Shown: in pieces, positions 11,701 through 24,122 of the stretch | How the letters are laid out: each line of letters opens with the position of its first letter | Position numbering within the stretch: the stretch's first letter is position 1 | NCBI GenBank assembly: GCA_930367215.1 | Contig: OV884059.1 | Span: 7,154,945 to 7,218,944 of the forward strand | Source: Pollenia angustigena | Lineage: Eukaryota > Arthropoda > Insecta > Diptera > Polleniidae | Length of the DNA stretch: 64,000 bases | Direction: 5' to 3' | Position numbers and translations under genes: made by a program | Notes under the pieces: generated by a model | Told to the model about the DNA's origin: nothing | The model's input: only the letters and a program-made list of their open reading frames with translations | Databases searched by the model: none

Positions 11701-13130
11701 CTTTTTATTTGATAAAAACAATACTTTCCCTTAGAACATTAACAATATGCACATAAAATTTTAAATGTTGCTGCCTGTCTTCTACAGTATCCTTTTAATA
11801 TGTTCTTGCTTTTCACACCTCCCCCTCACCCTTTAGAAAATAAAAGTGAATATACCCCAAATTTTGCACATCATTTCACTTTTTGAACAAAAAAAAAAAC
11901 AAACAAATAAGGAAATAAAAAACAATATTAAACTGATGCCAAAAATGTATATTCTTCTCTTTGACGACGATGATGATGATGATTGAAATGGAATTTGACA
12001 ATGGCCTGTAAATTGACGGATTATTTTAATGGACCCAAACACCAGACACCCACCCACCTACGATTTCAATTTAAATTTGGATGTTTTATGGATTTGAATA
12101 CATTTAACACAACAAAGAAAACTGTAATAAAATGGAGATTTAAAACGTTTTCAACAAAAAAAAGGTAAAACAAAAGCTTATTGTTTTTATGAGGCAGAGT
12201 GAAAGAAAAAGTGGAGATAAGTTTAACTTTAATAGAGGGATAAATAAACAAAAAGGTAATAAATCTAACAAAATTTTGAAGCAATTTATGCGTCAGTAGG
12301 AGATTTAGAATAGTACAAAATTGTATAATTTTATTAAGAAAATAAAAGTTTAAAATTTCAAAGGATTTCTAAATCCTAACAAAACCAAAAGCATGTTGAA
12401 ATGTATTTTCCTAAGCTAACAGATATTCTAGAACCATCAATATTCGTCTTTTATTTTACATATATTGTGTATAATTTTAGGATTTAACATGAGCAAAATC
12501 GGTTCAGATATACAAAGGATATAAAAAAAAATCGTTACTTTAAATTTCGTAAAAAGGTATTTCTTTTATACCAAAAAAAAAAAACTTTATTGCGCCTATG
12601 AAAAAGTCTATGCAAAATGTTTGAACACATCTTAAATTCATCTAAAGCTTTTTGTAGCCCTAAGAATATTTAATCCTATAACAAAAGTCTTCGACTACTT
12701 ACTTCTCCTTTCATATTTATAAAACACCAACAGCAACATAAAAGCCTTATTGTGTAAGATTTTTTTTTTTTTTTTTTTTGTCAAAGTCCTAAATCTATGG
12801 TTTTCCAAGTGTTATGAAAAATGGAAAGAAAATATGTTGATTTTCTTTATAAAATTTAGTTTCCATAATATTTCTGTATGCTTTTGTTAGGAATAGGAAG
12901 GCAAGCAATTGTGCTCTTAGTTTTTGTTTTAAAGCAAATAAGCAGGAAAAGACTTTATTATAAGTTCTTAAGTAAAAATATTATCCTTTTTAAGTTGTTG
13001 TTGTGGTAGTAAAGTGTGAAAATTTATAAATAAAAAAAAATAGGATAATGTGATTCAATTAAAGGGCTTGTGGTAAAACCAGTTTGTAAGAAAGAAGAAA
13101 AAAATGGAAAACTCTTTAAATATTTAAATA
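11701..13130. other. AT-rich non-coding stretch
   Basis: I see no gene, RNA or transposon. A long T run lies near 12763-12779, with a short (gat)n-like tract near 11965. Confidence 0.4.
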
Positions 13131-13750
13131 AAATGTAAAATAAAGGAACGAAATTTTTTTTAGTTTTAATATCCGGCATATTTCAACCTGGCTACGAGTT
13201 ACATAGTCCATTTGATTAGTTCAACTTTTGACCATATGGCTTCAACTTATGGCTTAACTATTGGCTTCCAAGGCTTCAAGAGTTTCTAGTTTGTCACCAA
13301 ATTGATTTTACAATAAATCGATCGTTAAGCGTGCTCTAAGGCAAGTAGCCCGTCTTATTGAAATCAAATGTCTTTGAATACTTTCTAAATAATTTTTGAA
13401 AACGAATATTCCGCCAGCATGGCTCTCATTTCGAAAGAGCGTGTACGCCGCACCAAAGAGTAAATTTTCATTTGTTAACGTATCACCATTACAGTATTAT
13501 GTTCCATTGTATTTTCCTTCCAACTAATTAATTGGATTGTCTTCGCTCCAAATACGACAATTTTGATATTGACGTAGCCATTTTAAATGAGCTGCGAAAA
13601 GTGACGGAGTGCTCTATGAACCTCGCGAAAAGATTTAAATTCCGATAATTTCGAAGCGTTGTTCTAACGCTAAACGATTCATGAAGACTTGCGCAATCTT
13701 TCACAAAAAAAAATCTCCAAAATTCTTCAACAATTAAAGCATATATCAAA
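13131..13750. other. Less AT-rich unclassified block, possibly transposon-derived
   Basis: Base composition shifts towards higher GC, and there are open minus-strand codons between 13528 and 13749. I recognise no domain. The composition and the neighbouring transposase remnant at 15130 suggest an old transposon fragment. This is inference only. Confidence 0.25.
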
Positions 13751-13770
13751 AATAAAATCAGTTTTAATTA

Positions 13771-14085
13771 AAAATTTAATCAAGTGAATTATTCGTTTAA
13801 TCAAGTGGATTAAATGTTTAATCAAGGGAATTAAACGTTTAATAAATTGAATTAAATGTTTAATCAAGTGAAGTAAACGTTTAATCAAGTGAATTAAAAG
13901 TTTATTCAAGTAAATTAAACGTTAAATGAAATGCACTAAGCATTTAATCAAGAGAGTTAAACGTTTAATCAAGTGAATTAAATGTTTAATGAAGTGAACT
14001 AATGAAGTGAACTAAGTTTAATCATGTGAATTAAGCAATTAATGAAGTGAATTAAACGTTTAATCAAATAAATTAAATTTTTAAC
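13771..14085. repeat. 21-bp minisatellite, unit near cgtttaatcaagtgaattaaa
   Basis: About 14 imperfect tandem units share the words gtttaatcaagtga and attaaac, so each unit is itself a weak palindrome. Because 21 is a multiple of three, the array creates an open minus-strand frame of repeated HLIKRLI-like residues. That frame is an artefact of the repeat. Confidence 0.8.
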
Positions 14086-14371
14086 TGATACTATTAATTT
14101 GTTTACTGGTGCAAATTTAATTAATTTTTTAATTAATATTAAAAATTTTTTGATTGAAATTTATTTTTATATTTTTCTGTGTACTGAACACAGTTTGACA
14201 TTCCAGGGTTTTTTGAAGCACTTAAGAGAAAAAGCGCATAATCGAGCGCTTTAATAAGAGAGCTCTTATATAGCAGTAAATGATAAAGAATAAAATATAA
14301 AAAAGCTGCAATTTTAGTGCTTATTTTTAAGTGCTGACAACGAAGAAGGTTTTAAAAATATTAACAGCCAA

Positions 14372-14465
14372 TCCCACGATGTCACACGTTAACGTTCGCA
14401 AAGAAAATTACATTTAAAACAAAAACAAATTTTCTATGCGAACGTTAACGTGTGACATCGTGGGA
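14372..14465. mobile_element. 94-bp hairpin element with perfect 29-bp inverted repeats
   Basis: The first 29 bases (14372-14400, starting tcccacgatgtcacacgtta) are exactly complementary to 14437-14465. The complementarity continues inward with one mismatch. The short A-rich centre cannot encode anything. It is either a very small MITE or a structured insertion. It sits inside a wider region (about 14190-14660) that has diverged inverted words such as agcactta and gcgctt. Confidence 0.75.
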
Positions 14466-15129
14466 CAGGGTGTAAATTATTGTTTGCGAAAATTAAACAA
14501 GTAAAAGCAAAACATTAGTGAATATACTTATATAGTTAGCCCTTAAAAAAGCACTTAAGGAGTGCTTTGTTGGCATGTTAAATGAAGCGCTTTTTGTCAG
14601 CAAAAAATAGTCCTCCAAACCGGGAACACTCCATACAAAAATCAGGCACCCCATCAGCAGGTTTGAAGTGATTTGAGGAATGAATTTATACATAAAACCT
14701 GCTCGTTTTGGAGTACATTTTTCACTGGGTCTCAGCTGCAAACCAAAGTTAATGATATCGAAAGTTCTCACGCATTTAAAAAAAACACCCGATAGGATAA
14801 AGAAATTTCATTTAATATAAATTTTATTTATCATTTTTATTAATTCTTTTCAATTAAATTTTAAATAAGACAAGTTTATATATTAGTTAAGAAATGAGAC
14901 TACAGCCAAGATAAGAGGCGAGGCTTGAAACGAAACTTGTAAGAAATGAAGAGGCTCTAGACAAAATTATAGAGAAAATTATAAATGAGGCTATGGACGA
15001 GATTATGACAAGATAATAGATCTGAATACAGACAAACTGTAGTTAAGACAAAAGGAAACTTTAGAAGAAGATACAGGTGCCTTAATAGCTTTGACTGAGG
15101 AGACATATTCGGTGAGCCCGCGCACAAGT

Positions 15130-15311
15130 AATTTTAACTGGCCTCCACGTTCACCTGATAAGACAACTTTTGACAGTTTTCGTTGGGGATATTTTAAAGA
15201 AAGAATGTAGGTTAACAAGGCAAGAACTATTCCACAACTTAAAGCCAAAGTTCAAAATAAAATCAAAGCCATTACAGCCGAAATTTTGCGAAAAGTGATG
15301 GAAAAAGAGCA
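15130..15311 (+). pseudogene. Tc1/mariner-superfamily transposase, C-terminal fragment
   Basis: The plus strand reads NFNWPPRSPDKTTFDSFRWG, then YFKER, an internal stop, and KARTIPQLKAKVQNKIKAI. This matches the typical end of Tc1/mariner-like DDE transposases. In those proteins WPPRSPDLTPLD-like residues carry the last catalytic acid, followed by an F-LWGYLK block and a helical tail. Here the expected PDLTPLD is changed to PDKTTFD, and a stop codon interrupts the frame. The fragment is dead and no terminal repeats were found. The exact family cannot be decided. Confidence 0.7.
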
Positions 15312-15359
15312 CGTATGTGCCAAGCAAAAGATAGACATTACTTACAGGATATCATTTCT

Positions 15360-16900
15360 TAAAGCTAATTGAAAATTTTACCCTAAGAATACACTGTAAT
15401 TGAAAAAAAGTAATAATTGCATAAATAAAAAAGTTATAAACCATTTAAGCCATTAAGCTCATTCTGCGCCACCCTCTTACTGCCAGATTGGCAATCATTT
15501 AGAAGTTTGGGTTGCTGTATTTACATTTGCTTAAAAATTTTTGTTGGTTGTTCTTTTTATTTGATTTTTTTGGTTGTTTTTTTTTCTTAGTTATATTCGC
15601 TTTTTGCCTTATCCGTCAACTTGTAAACGCCAATTTAATCAAATTTTCATACAATTTGTTTCAATTAACCTCATTACCTTCCCTTATCGAAAAAGAAATC
15701 AGAAATAAGGCAGGGGAATTTATAATTAATACTGAAAATGATGAAATAAATATACAAATCATTTACAGATTTTTACAATTTTTCATTTAATATTATTTTT
15801 TTCTACAATTTCAATACAATTCCTCAGCTGTAATTTTATTTTTTCGTAATTAACAAAACCGCAAATTACAATAGACAGAATGTGATAGGAAAGCAGGGAA
15901 CAGAGGTGCAGCCAAATTAAGCCACAAATGAATGACTGAGTCTATTCACAATAAAAAAAAAAATTGGTTGGTTGCCTTTTATTATGGGGCTGGTGATGAC
16001 GATGTTTTTCATGGTTTTTTTTTTGGAGAAAAAAAAATTAAAAATGGTAAAAGTGTGGTGAAACAAGAACAGAAAAAATCTGAAATCCAAAAATACCACA
16101 ATTGTACGAAAAATGAAAAAGAAGCGTTCACAGAAAAAATACAATTTACCACAAACTCACACACTCACAGTCAACAGAAACTGGGGTTTCGGGCATAGAT
16201 GTAAGGAACAATTGGTTTTAATATCAGCCTTGAACAAGTAAATACTCGTAAAATGAACATTTTACTGGAACATTGAATAGGTAAAAAGGTACAAAAGTAA
16301 TAACACAGCTTTATAATTGTATAAAAATCCAAATGAAAATTCTAGGATTTATAAGTATTTATTCTTATTAATTTTTACAATTCGAAGCAAACAAAAGAAA
16401 TCCCAATTTTTTAAACCACATCCAAAAAAAAGTTAAATATTAAATAATGAACAAATAAAATTCAATTCAATTAAAGTTAATGATGAAAATTAAGACCAAA
16501 ACTTTTGTATAGAAAACAAAAGATAAATATAAAATTGAGTTTTAAAGAATTTTAATTAAATTAAAACAATTAAACGCATTAAAATATTACAGAAAATTGA
16601 TAAAGATACTTAATGAACTAAAAGCCGCCGCAAGGTATGCACAAGATAATTAAGGTTTATTTAAAGATACTCTCAAACAAATAAGGACACTTTACGTATA
16701 ATTAATACATAACTTAACTATAGTTAGAAATTATTCATACGTAACAGGGACATTGAAATTTTAAAATAAAAAAATAAGAGTTTTGAAGAACTTTGAGCTA
16801 AAAATTTTATGAAAAAATAAAAATTAAATTATGTATGGTAAGATACTTTATAAAAATCTTCGTTTAAATTTTTGGAAAATGGAAATATCAAAATTATGAA
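15360..16900. other. AT-rich non-coding stretch
   Basis: I see no gene, transposon or RNA. Overlapping open frames around 15917-16198 on both strands are low-complexity Lys/Phe-rich sequence. Confidence 0.4.
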
Positions 16901-16908
16901 AAAATAAA

Positions 16909-17100
16909 TTCAACATTTTTCATTTTTTCGAATTTATTCTATGAGCTAAATTTCAGTTATGAATTTTATAAAGCTTTTTTGTAATAGTTCTATTCCTTCA
17001 ATTTTTCAGAAATGACTTTATACACTACAAAAAAGCTTTATAAAATACATAACTGAAATTTAGTTCATAGAATAAATTCGAAAAAATGAAAAATGTTGAA
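16909..17100. mobile_element. 192-bp palindromic MITE
   Basis: The left arm (starting ttcaacatttttcatttttt) and the right arm are near-perfect reverse complements over about 80 bases each. They share cgaatttattctatgagcta and ataaagctttttt. A deleted relative lies at 20851-20927, so this is a family. Confidence 0.75.
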
Positions 17101-17269
17101 TATAATATAAAGTTACCTTCGGAAGGAAATAATTCCCAGTTTCTATTTGAAAAAATAAATTCCAAATTTTTTTGTTTTATTCTGCATTATCGATTTAAGA
17201 AACCGTTATTTCCTTAGAAAACCTTATTTATTATATATATAATTATTATATTAAAGTTCTAAATGAATA

Positions 17270-18350
17270 TAGAAAAATTTTTGGTCATGTTCGAAATTTC
17301 GAATTTATGTTCGAAAATTTTTGAAAAGTTCGAAAACTATACTTGATGGCTACAGAGCACAAATATGTTAAAAATAAAAAAAAAACATAATATTTTCCGC
17401 TTTATCATTTTCGATATTTAGAATTTTCACTTAAATAATTAACGGTCTTATTTAATAAACTAAAACAGCTTTATAAAAGGTTTATTAAACAAATTTTCAT
17501 AGAAAATCCTTTTCACAGAGCTTTTATTAACCGGTTTTGTTTTTAATAAATCAGGCCATATGTAAATGTTTAAATAAATTTGTTTTAATGTTACCTTGTT
17601 TTGAACTTATGTTTGGAAATTAAAAAAAAACATTGACGGTTATTATTTACATAAGAACATTCATTATCCACAACTTTCAAATATTTCTTTGATTTTTTTG
17701 AATTTATAGATTATAATTTTTAAAGAATATCTCCAAAGGCTTATATACATATTTTGCTCCTATGCAACTTTTAAAAAAGACAAAAAAGTTTTTCATTTTC
17801 GTAAATTTTAACTTATGTTCGGAAATGTTCGAAAAATGTACATCTTGGAAACACAAATATTCAAAAAAAATGCAAAAATGTTTAATATTATCTAATGTCA
17901 AGATTAAAATCTTTTAAAAAAAAATTATCGTCGATCGGCGAACTTCGAGTTTGCAGGAGAGCTCTAAGAATTTAACGCGCACATGCAGATTTTTTAACTC
18001 ATATGTTCGTTGTACATACATAGGAACTGAAAACAACTTTTGGAATTATGGATGCGCCTTATTCTCTCCAATTCGCATTCGGCAAAAATGAAGGTTTTAA
18101 AATAAACTTCTATATTATTCTATTTTTCCATTAAAATTTAGGTGAAAATTTCGATTTTTTTACATATGTAATTTTAAATGTTTTCATTTAAAGATTAATG
18201 AAAAGGACATTTAGGCTAAGTTCGAAAATTCGAACTTTAGTTTGAAAATTGTTTGTTAGCTCGAAAATGTCTTCTGCAGTTAAAGAAATATTTTTTTATA
18301 AAAATCAAATATTCGAATTTCAAATTTATTTTCTTGCCAAAAAAAACACT
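17270..18350. repeat. Diverged repeats rich in ttcgaaaa/tttcgaa
   Basis: Segments near 17280-17350, 17800-17860 and 18215-18280 share gttcgaaa...ttcga.ttta...ttcgaaaa words and similar order. They may be old copies of one unit about 500 bases long. No coding potential was recognised. Confidence 0.4.
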
Positions 18351-18391
18351 TCAAAAATATTTTTTAACTTAAATTTGTTTATAATTAATTA

Positions 18392-19206
18392 CACTACGTG
18401 ACAATTTTTTGACCAAATGAATTTGACACCTAATCTTAAAGTAAGTTTTTAAGATATTCCAAAATAACCGTTATTTGTGTTTTTAAAAAAGATGCTGTGA
18501 CTGAAATACAAATATCCAAAAAATAAAATTTTAGCCTATTTCAATACGAACATTTTGTGCCCAATAGGAACCAGATCGGTGCAAAAATTACAAAGTTACA
18601 GAAGATTAATTGCATTAACCCACAACAAATAAATATACAAAGCTAAACTTTTAGAAACAGTAAATATTAAAAATTGCTTGAAACTATTGAATTTCTATGT
18701 GGGTTAACTTACTAAATCTTCTGTAGCTTTGTCATTTTTATACCAATCTACGTCTTGTTGGGTGCAAAATGTTCATATTAAAATAATCTAATGTCGCATG
18801 CAATAAAACATTAGGATTTTTAAATCATTGGTTTAAAAAAAATAACTTGAATAGAGCAAAATTTAACAAAATCATAAAATTTTCAATGAAGCTTGAACTT
18901 TTGTTCCTTGTAACTCTGTCATTTCTTGACCAATCTTCACAAGCAATCCATGGTTATTTTAGAAATTTTATAACCTTTCACTAAAAAGAAAGAATTACAT
19001 ACCCCGTTTAAAATTTTTGAAGATATTTGCATTTCAGTCACAGCATATTTTTAAAAAAACACAAATAACGTTTATTTTGGAATATCTCAAAAACTATTCT
19101 ACCCTACAATTCTGACTTCATATTCGGATTCAGCGGAAAATTTTACATAATGATTAGCTGTCAGATTCATTTGGTCACGACTTTGTTGAAATTTTGTCAC
19201 GTAGTG
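18392..19206. mobile_element. 815-bp inverted-repeat element with TTA target duplication
   Basis: The ends are cactacgtgacaa and ttgtcacgtagtg, flanked on both sides by tta (18389-18391 and 19207-19209). Inverted similarity extends inward. The block gctgtgactgaaat near 18490 matches atttcagtcacagc near 19030. The aagttacagaagatt block near 18595 matches its complement near 18715. No transposase frame remains. A 3-bp TWA duplication suits the PIF/Harbinger superfamily, but this assignment is inference. Confidence 0.7.
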
Positions 19207-19209
19207 TTA

Positions 19210-20850
19210 TCAGCTATAAATATCAAAAACTTATTGTTAACTGGAAGTTAAATTAATATAAGTTTAAACTGAACTTTGTGAAATCGGTCGTTAAATGTGT
19301 TAACCCTTTAAATAGTGTTATTGCTGTGTATGATGTTTTATAATATAAAACATTTTCTGTTTATTAATTTCTTAAAATCCATGATCCATTTATTTAGAAA
19401 AATCATCATGATCGTTTAAAACTTTTTTGTTAAGTGACTGTGAAGCCTCTGGCTTATAGACCCTCTTTATACTGGCAATTCAATCATACACTCATGCAGT
19501 CTCATAATAACATTTGCAGTCATGTGTGCCAAAACATTTTTAATGACTTGCTTGATTTTTTTTTAATTTTTGTTGTTGTTTGATTTATTTGCTTTCAAAT
19601 TTTTTCTTTTTTTTTAATTTTTGCAAAAACAGTTTTGTCGTTGTTTTGTTACAGCAAATCATTTTACCGAAAATGGCTTTGTATGATTGTAACAAAAAGA
19701 AATCTGTGCAAAAATAATAAGATCAACAACAAATACATACCTGTTTTTTTTTTTTTTAATTTAATACCTTAACAGGCGGATTTTTTGTCATACTCTTACC
19801 CCTTCCACCATTTTTTTTATTGTTTAGCTTTATAAAACTGTATTTTTGTTTTCCTTTCAAAAGCCATAACTTTGTTATGATTTCCCCGCCTACCATATCA
19901 AAAAGATTTAAGTTAAAAAAAGAGACGGTGAGAGAAGAGGGTTGGGTAATAGACGAAAACAAACAACACTGGTTTCCAATCATTCATATTGTTGTTGAAA
20001 TGAAATGTTTGTTTATTTACCAATATTTTTACTTTTGTTGTATTCTTTTCTTGTTTACTCTCTGTCTCTTTGAATTTAACTGTAAAGTTTTGTAGTCAAG
20101 TGTAAGTAGATGTAAGGGAGTATGTATGAGAGTGTGTAGATATGTGTGTAACTATGTATGTATATAAATATTTATCTGTATAGCTGGTTGGTTATTTTCT
20201 GAAATTCAGAGTATTTGTACAAATGACATTGACATACAATTTTTTTTGGGTTTTAAAAGGATTCTTAAATAAAAAGAAGTATTTCTGTATGCGAGTATGT
20301 GTCTGTTATGGTTTTGTGAAAAATATGACATGTTTGATGTTTCAAACACATTTTTGTCGTTGTTGTTGTTGCTGTTACTGATTTTGCTATGTTCTTTTTT
20401 GAAACCAAGGAAATTAAAATTTTTTCAACTGCACTTAAACAAATGCGCAATTGATATTCTGCAGAATTTGTTGATATTTTTCACTGTATGGTTTTTTTTT
20501 TTTTTTTGCAAAACGTTTTTCTGCTGCCTTTTGCAATTGTGGTTTTCAGTGGAGATGTCTGTGAACTTTTTCAGACAAATTTAAAAAATTTCTAGGAAAA
20601 ATTTAAATAAAAATTTAAATTCTTTAAAAATTTAATTTAATTTTAAAATAAAATATTAAGGAATTTGGAGAAAAACTATTTTTTTGAACTTAAGATTGAA
20701 TTAGACTTTTAAGAAAAAAATATACATTTTGAAACAAAACAAAAGTTTAAAATTGTTTTTTATTCTTAGAAAATAATAATTTCGAAATTTCATTAAAATT
20801 TTACGCAATTTCTGCTTCCCAGTATTATTTTTTTAGCTTTAGAAAAAACA
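19210..20850. other. AT-rich non-coding stretch
   Basis: I see no gene. There are long T tracts and a short gtatgta/gtgtgta simple-sequence region near 20100-20160. Confidence 0.4.
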
Positions 20851-20927
20851 TTTTTTTTTTTTATTTTTCGAATTTATTCTATGAGCTAAATAAATTTCAA
20901 AATAAATTCGAAAAATAAAAAAAAAAT
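20851..20927. mobile_element. Shortened relative of the 16909 MITE
   Basis: This is a short hairpin whose left arm contains tttttcgaatttattctatg and agctaaat, the same words as the 16909 element. The matching right arm reads aaataaattcgaaaaat. It is a deletion derivative of that family. Confidence 0.55.
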
Positions 20928-21066
20928 TTAGAAAAAAACTTTTAACTTTCTAACAGAAAATAGTTTTCCTAAGCAATTAATTACAGATTTATTAATACAA
21001 CATAATAATTACAGATTAAACAACCAGGATAGTATTACAGAACAGTAAATTTATAAATCAGTAACA

Positions 21067-21564
21067 TATACATATTCCAACATTTTCAGAAAGATTAGCA
21101 AAATCAGATAAACTTATATGATAACAAAATATACAAAATAGTTTATAAATCTTTCAACACAGTAGGTAAATTATTTACTAAAACGAAAGACAAAATTAAG
21201 AGGATGGAAATGTCTAATATTGTTTATCAGATACCTTGTAAGAGTAATAAAAGTGGACAGTGTAATATGGTATATATATGTACCACAAAGAATAAATTAA
21301 AAACTAGGGTAGCAGGACATACATAAGTCTGATCAGAGGTATAGAAATATTTCACAAACAGCTTTATCAACTCATTGTGCTAATCTAAATCATTATCCAG
21401 ATTTTAAAAATACAAAAGTTTTAAACACGGAAAATAATTACAAACGAAGATTTATGTTGGAAATGTTACAAATTATAAGAGTACCGACAGTGTCGAGAAT
21501 TAATTTTAAGTCAGATACTAAAAATGTAGTACAAAATTATAGACATTTAATTTATAACAAGTAA
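21067..21564 (+). pseudogene. Penelope-like element, decayed GIY-YIG fragment of a second subfamily
   Basis: The plus strand encodes TFSERLAKSDKLI, then a stop. A second stretch reads KSFNTVGKLFTKTKDKIKRM and SNIVYQIPC. After a frameshift it reads NHYPDF, KRRFMLEMLQI, SRINFKSDTK and YRHLIYNK, with a stop at 21562-21564. The order is the same as in the copy at 1961-2709, but the residues differ clearly, so this is another subfamily. The nuclease YVGTT box is changed to YICTT, losing the conserved Gly, and stop codons and a frameshift are present. It is inactive. Confidence 0.8.
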
Positions 21565-22260
21565 GAAAGTATAGTCGGTCAAGCCCGACCATATGATACC
21601 CTACACCATAGTATTTAAAAACACATCATGCTTATGTGTCCATGTAAATATGGATTTATCTATGTTTATAAACTTCATGAAAATCGGTTTGAAAGTTTGT
21701 GAGATGCAGAAATTGCCCACTGCCTCCCCTGTGGTCCTTTTTTTAAAAAAAACTGTATAGCTAATGTGTCGCTATAGATATGGATCTATCTATGTTTTAA
21801 ATTTCCTTAAAATCGGTTTGAGAGGCAGAAATTGACCCTATCTCCCCTCGTGGTCCGATTTTTTTAAAAATGTTTACATTTTGTGTCAATATAGATATGG
21901 ATCTATCTATGTTTTGAATTTCATTAAAATCGGTCTGATAGTTTCTGAGAGGAAGAAATTTCCCCCTATCTTCCCTCGTGGTCCTACGATTCGGCCAATT
22001 TTCAATAAGCTTGGTCATTGTGCCAATAAGAACCTATGACCCAAATTTTATCAAATTATCTCTATAATTGCGACCTGTACTTTGCGCACAAGGTTACATG
22101 GACAGCCAGCCAGCCGGACGGACATCGTTAGTTCGACTCGGAAAGTGATTCTGAGTAGATCGGTATACTTTAAGGTGGGTCTAGGACCACTATTTTAAGG
22201 CCTTACACACATCAGCACAAATGCATAATACCCTCTCCACTATTGTGGTGTGGGTATAAA
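21565..22260 (+). repeat. Dispersed repeat, copy 1 (agtcggtcaagcccgaccat family)
   Basis: The copy starts with tagtcggtcaagcccgacca and ends with ccactattgtggtgtgggta. It contains gtgattctgagtagatcggt and gtccgtcc-type words in the complement. The same ends occur in the copy at 44473-45211. The ttctgag...catgtccgtccg words resemble those of Drosophila INE-1-type interspersed repeats, from memory. No coding sequence was recognised. It abuts the Penelope-like remnant directly. Confidence 0.65.
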
Positions 22261-22322
22261 AATAGAAACGGAAGTTAAAAATTTATGTATATTGTAATAG
22301 ATCTAGTTTGTATTGAAAATTA

Positions 22323-22475
22323 TTTATACCCACACCACAATAGTGGACCGGTATTATGCATTTGTGCTGATGTGTGTAACGCCTTAAAATAATGGTCCTA
22401 GATCCACCTTAAAGTATACCGATCTACTCAAAATCACTTTCTATTTGAACTAACGATGTCCGTCCGGCTGGCTGG
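22323..22475 (-). repeat. Dispersed repeat, partial inverted copy 2
   Basis: This is the reverse complement of the end of copy 1, reading ttatacccacaccacaatag and then cgatgtccgtccggctgg. Together with copy 1 it forms an inverted pair around a 62-base spacer. Confidence 0.7.
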
Positions 22476-22479
22476 TAAA

Positions 22480-23330
22480 TTGTAAATTGTCACATTTTTT
22501 ATTTAACACACTTCAAAGCTTTCTTAGTTGCCTTAGCTATTGCTGAAAATTTATAATTCAGGCTTTTATTTCCTTAAAATTTAATAGTTTTTTGTGTTTA
22601 GTTTTTCTATTTTCCCTAACAATTAATTTTCTCTATTCATACTGCTTTTTTTTTATCCTAAAAGAACAATGCGTTTGATTAAAAAATGTATATTCTTTGA
22701 AAAAAAATTACATTTTGTGGTCACTTAAACTCCTGTTTGTTTTGTTTTCTTTAACACAAAAACACACCTCAACTGTCATTCATACACTAAGAAATACTTA
22801 TGTATGTACAAGAATACACATACATGCATCCTCATCTAGACACAAGAAAAAAATATTAATAATAATGATACCTTGGTGAAGTATTTTGCGTTAACAAAAG
22901 CAACATTACATGAAATTGCTGTCATTTATTGATGTTGTGTAGATGTATGTTTGAAATGAACAACAACTACAAAGAGCAAAAACACATCTTACCAATAACA
23001 ATATCACCGTTATTTACAACAACTACACAATAATAAAAATGAAGTACATCAACATCAGTAGCAGTAGCAGCATTTTTTCTGAGAAGAAACAATGTTAACA
23101 ATATTAATTACACCAACTTACAAACGCAAATACACTAACCCATAAACACCCACCCACCCTCATACTGAAATAAAACACAACAGATCTTTAATAGAGAAAA
23201 CATACCAAAACGAAGAACATGAGAATTAAAAAAACAAGAGAGCAATAGTAAGCCACTAGCCCAACAAACACAAAGGTTTCATTTCAAATTGCATTTGGTT
23301 CTAAACAAACACTCAAAATTTTATTTGCAA
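22480..23330. other. AT-rich non-coding stretch
   Basis: I see no gene. There is a short cagtagcagtagcagc tract near 23058 and a run of acacccacccaccc near 23146. Confidence 0.4.
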
Positions 23331-23417
23331 CGATATCAAAGTTTAAACAAAATATCAACAATAAACAGTGAGTTTATATTTTTCATAATATAATTTAAAC
23401 AACAAAGCATTCTCAAC

Positions 23418-23885
23418 AAAAAATAACCATATACGGACACCAGTACGTGATAAAAGACCCAAAAAGAAGACCCGTGTCTCCCAGTTTTGCACAAAGTCAT
23501 GCACTTTTTTTTAAGGGCCCGCAAAGAAACATTTAGAAACATTCCTAGGAAGTTTATATGTTCCAAAAAGTTGTTAAATTAGATCTTAGGCACCTTTTGT
23601 AGTTGATTGTTTCCTTGAATTTCGAACGGTTTGCTACTTACAGACCTGAACAGGGGAAAAAAGTTAAAAAAATATCGAATTTTTTATAGTTTTTTGCGAT
23701 TTTTTATGAAGATGAAGTTTTTTGATTTTATGTTGTTTTTTATGGCAAAAGCTACAACTTTGTCTCAGAGGGTAAATCAAAATTCCGAACGGTTTGCAAG
23801 ATATGAGCCTGAGAAAATTATCACTTTTTTTCAAAAACTTTTTTGTCTTTTATCACGTAGTATTGTCCGTATATGGTTATTTTTC
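23418..23885. repeat. Inverted repeat pair around 23.6 kb
   Basis: The block aaccatatacggac...acgtgataaaagac (from 23424) is matched in reverse complement at about 23840-23882 (cttttatcacgtag, tccgtatatggtt). The words cgaacggtttgc occur twice between the arms (near 23622 and 23787). It probably represents an old foldback element whose ends I could not define. Confidence 0.45.
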
Positions 23886-24005
23886 CATGACTTAAAAAAT
23901 TGCACACAGTGTTGTCGTATAATTTTTGAAGATGAAAATTATTATAAAATTTCTATGAAAGTCATAAAATTATAACAAATTCAACCAATAGGAAATTTTC
24001 AGCTT

Positions 24006-24122
24006 AATTATGAATACAAATTCCCCAGGAGTTTTTCCCCCTTTTCCCGTTTTTAAAAAATTAATTTACATAGGAAAAATGGGAGAAGAGAGAAAACTCC
24101 CGGGGAATTTGAATTCGTAATT
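24006..24122. mobile_element. 117-bp foldback MITE, copy A
   Basis: The left arm (aattatgaatacaaattccc) and the right arm (complement aattacgaattcaaattccc) are near-perfect inverted repeats with cccttttcccgttttt-like inner arms. A second copy lies at 29530-29641. Confidence 0.7.

Noticed and set aside
13131..13750. N-terminal half of the Tc1/mariner transposase found at 15130
   Set aside because: I could not match any helix-turn-helix motif in the translations, so the link is unsupported.
13727..13909. Minus-strand open frame with regular Leu/Ile/His repeats (HLIKRLI-like)
   Set aside because: It is produced by the 21-bp minisatellite, whose unit length is a multiple of three. There is no gene-like context.
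19756..20095. Overlapping open frames on both strands
   Set aside because: Low-complexity composition, no domain, and no conserved splice signals.
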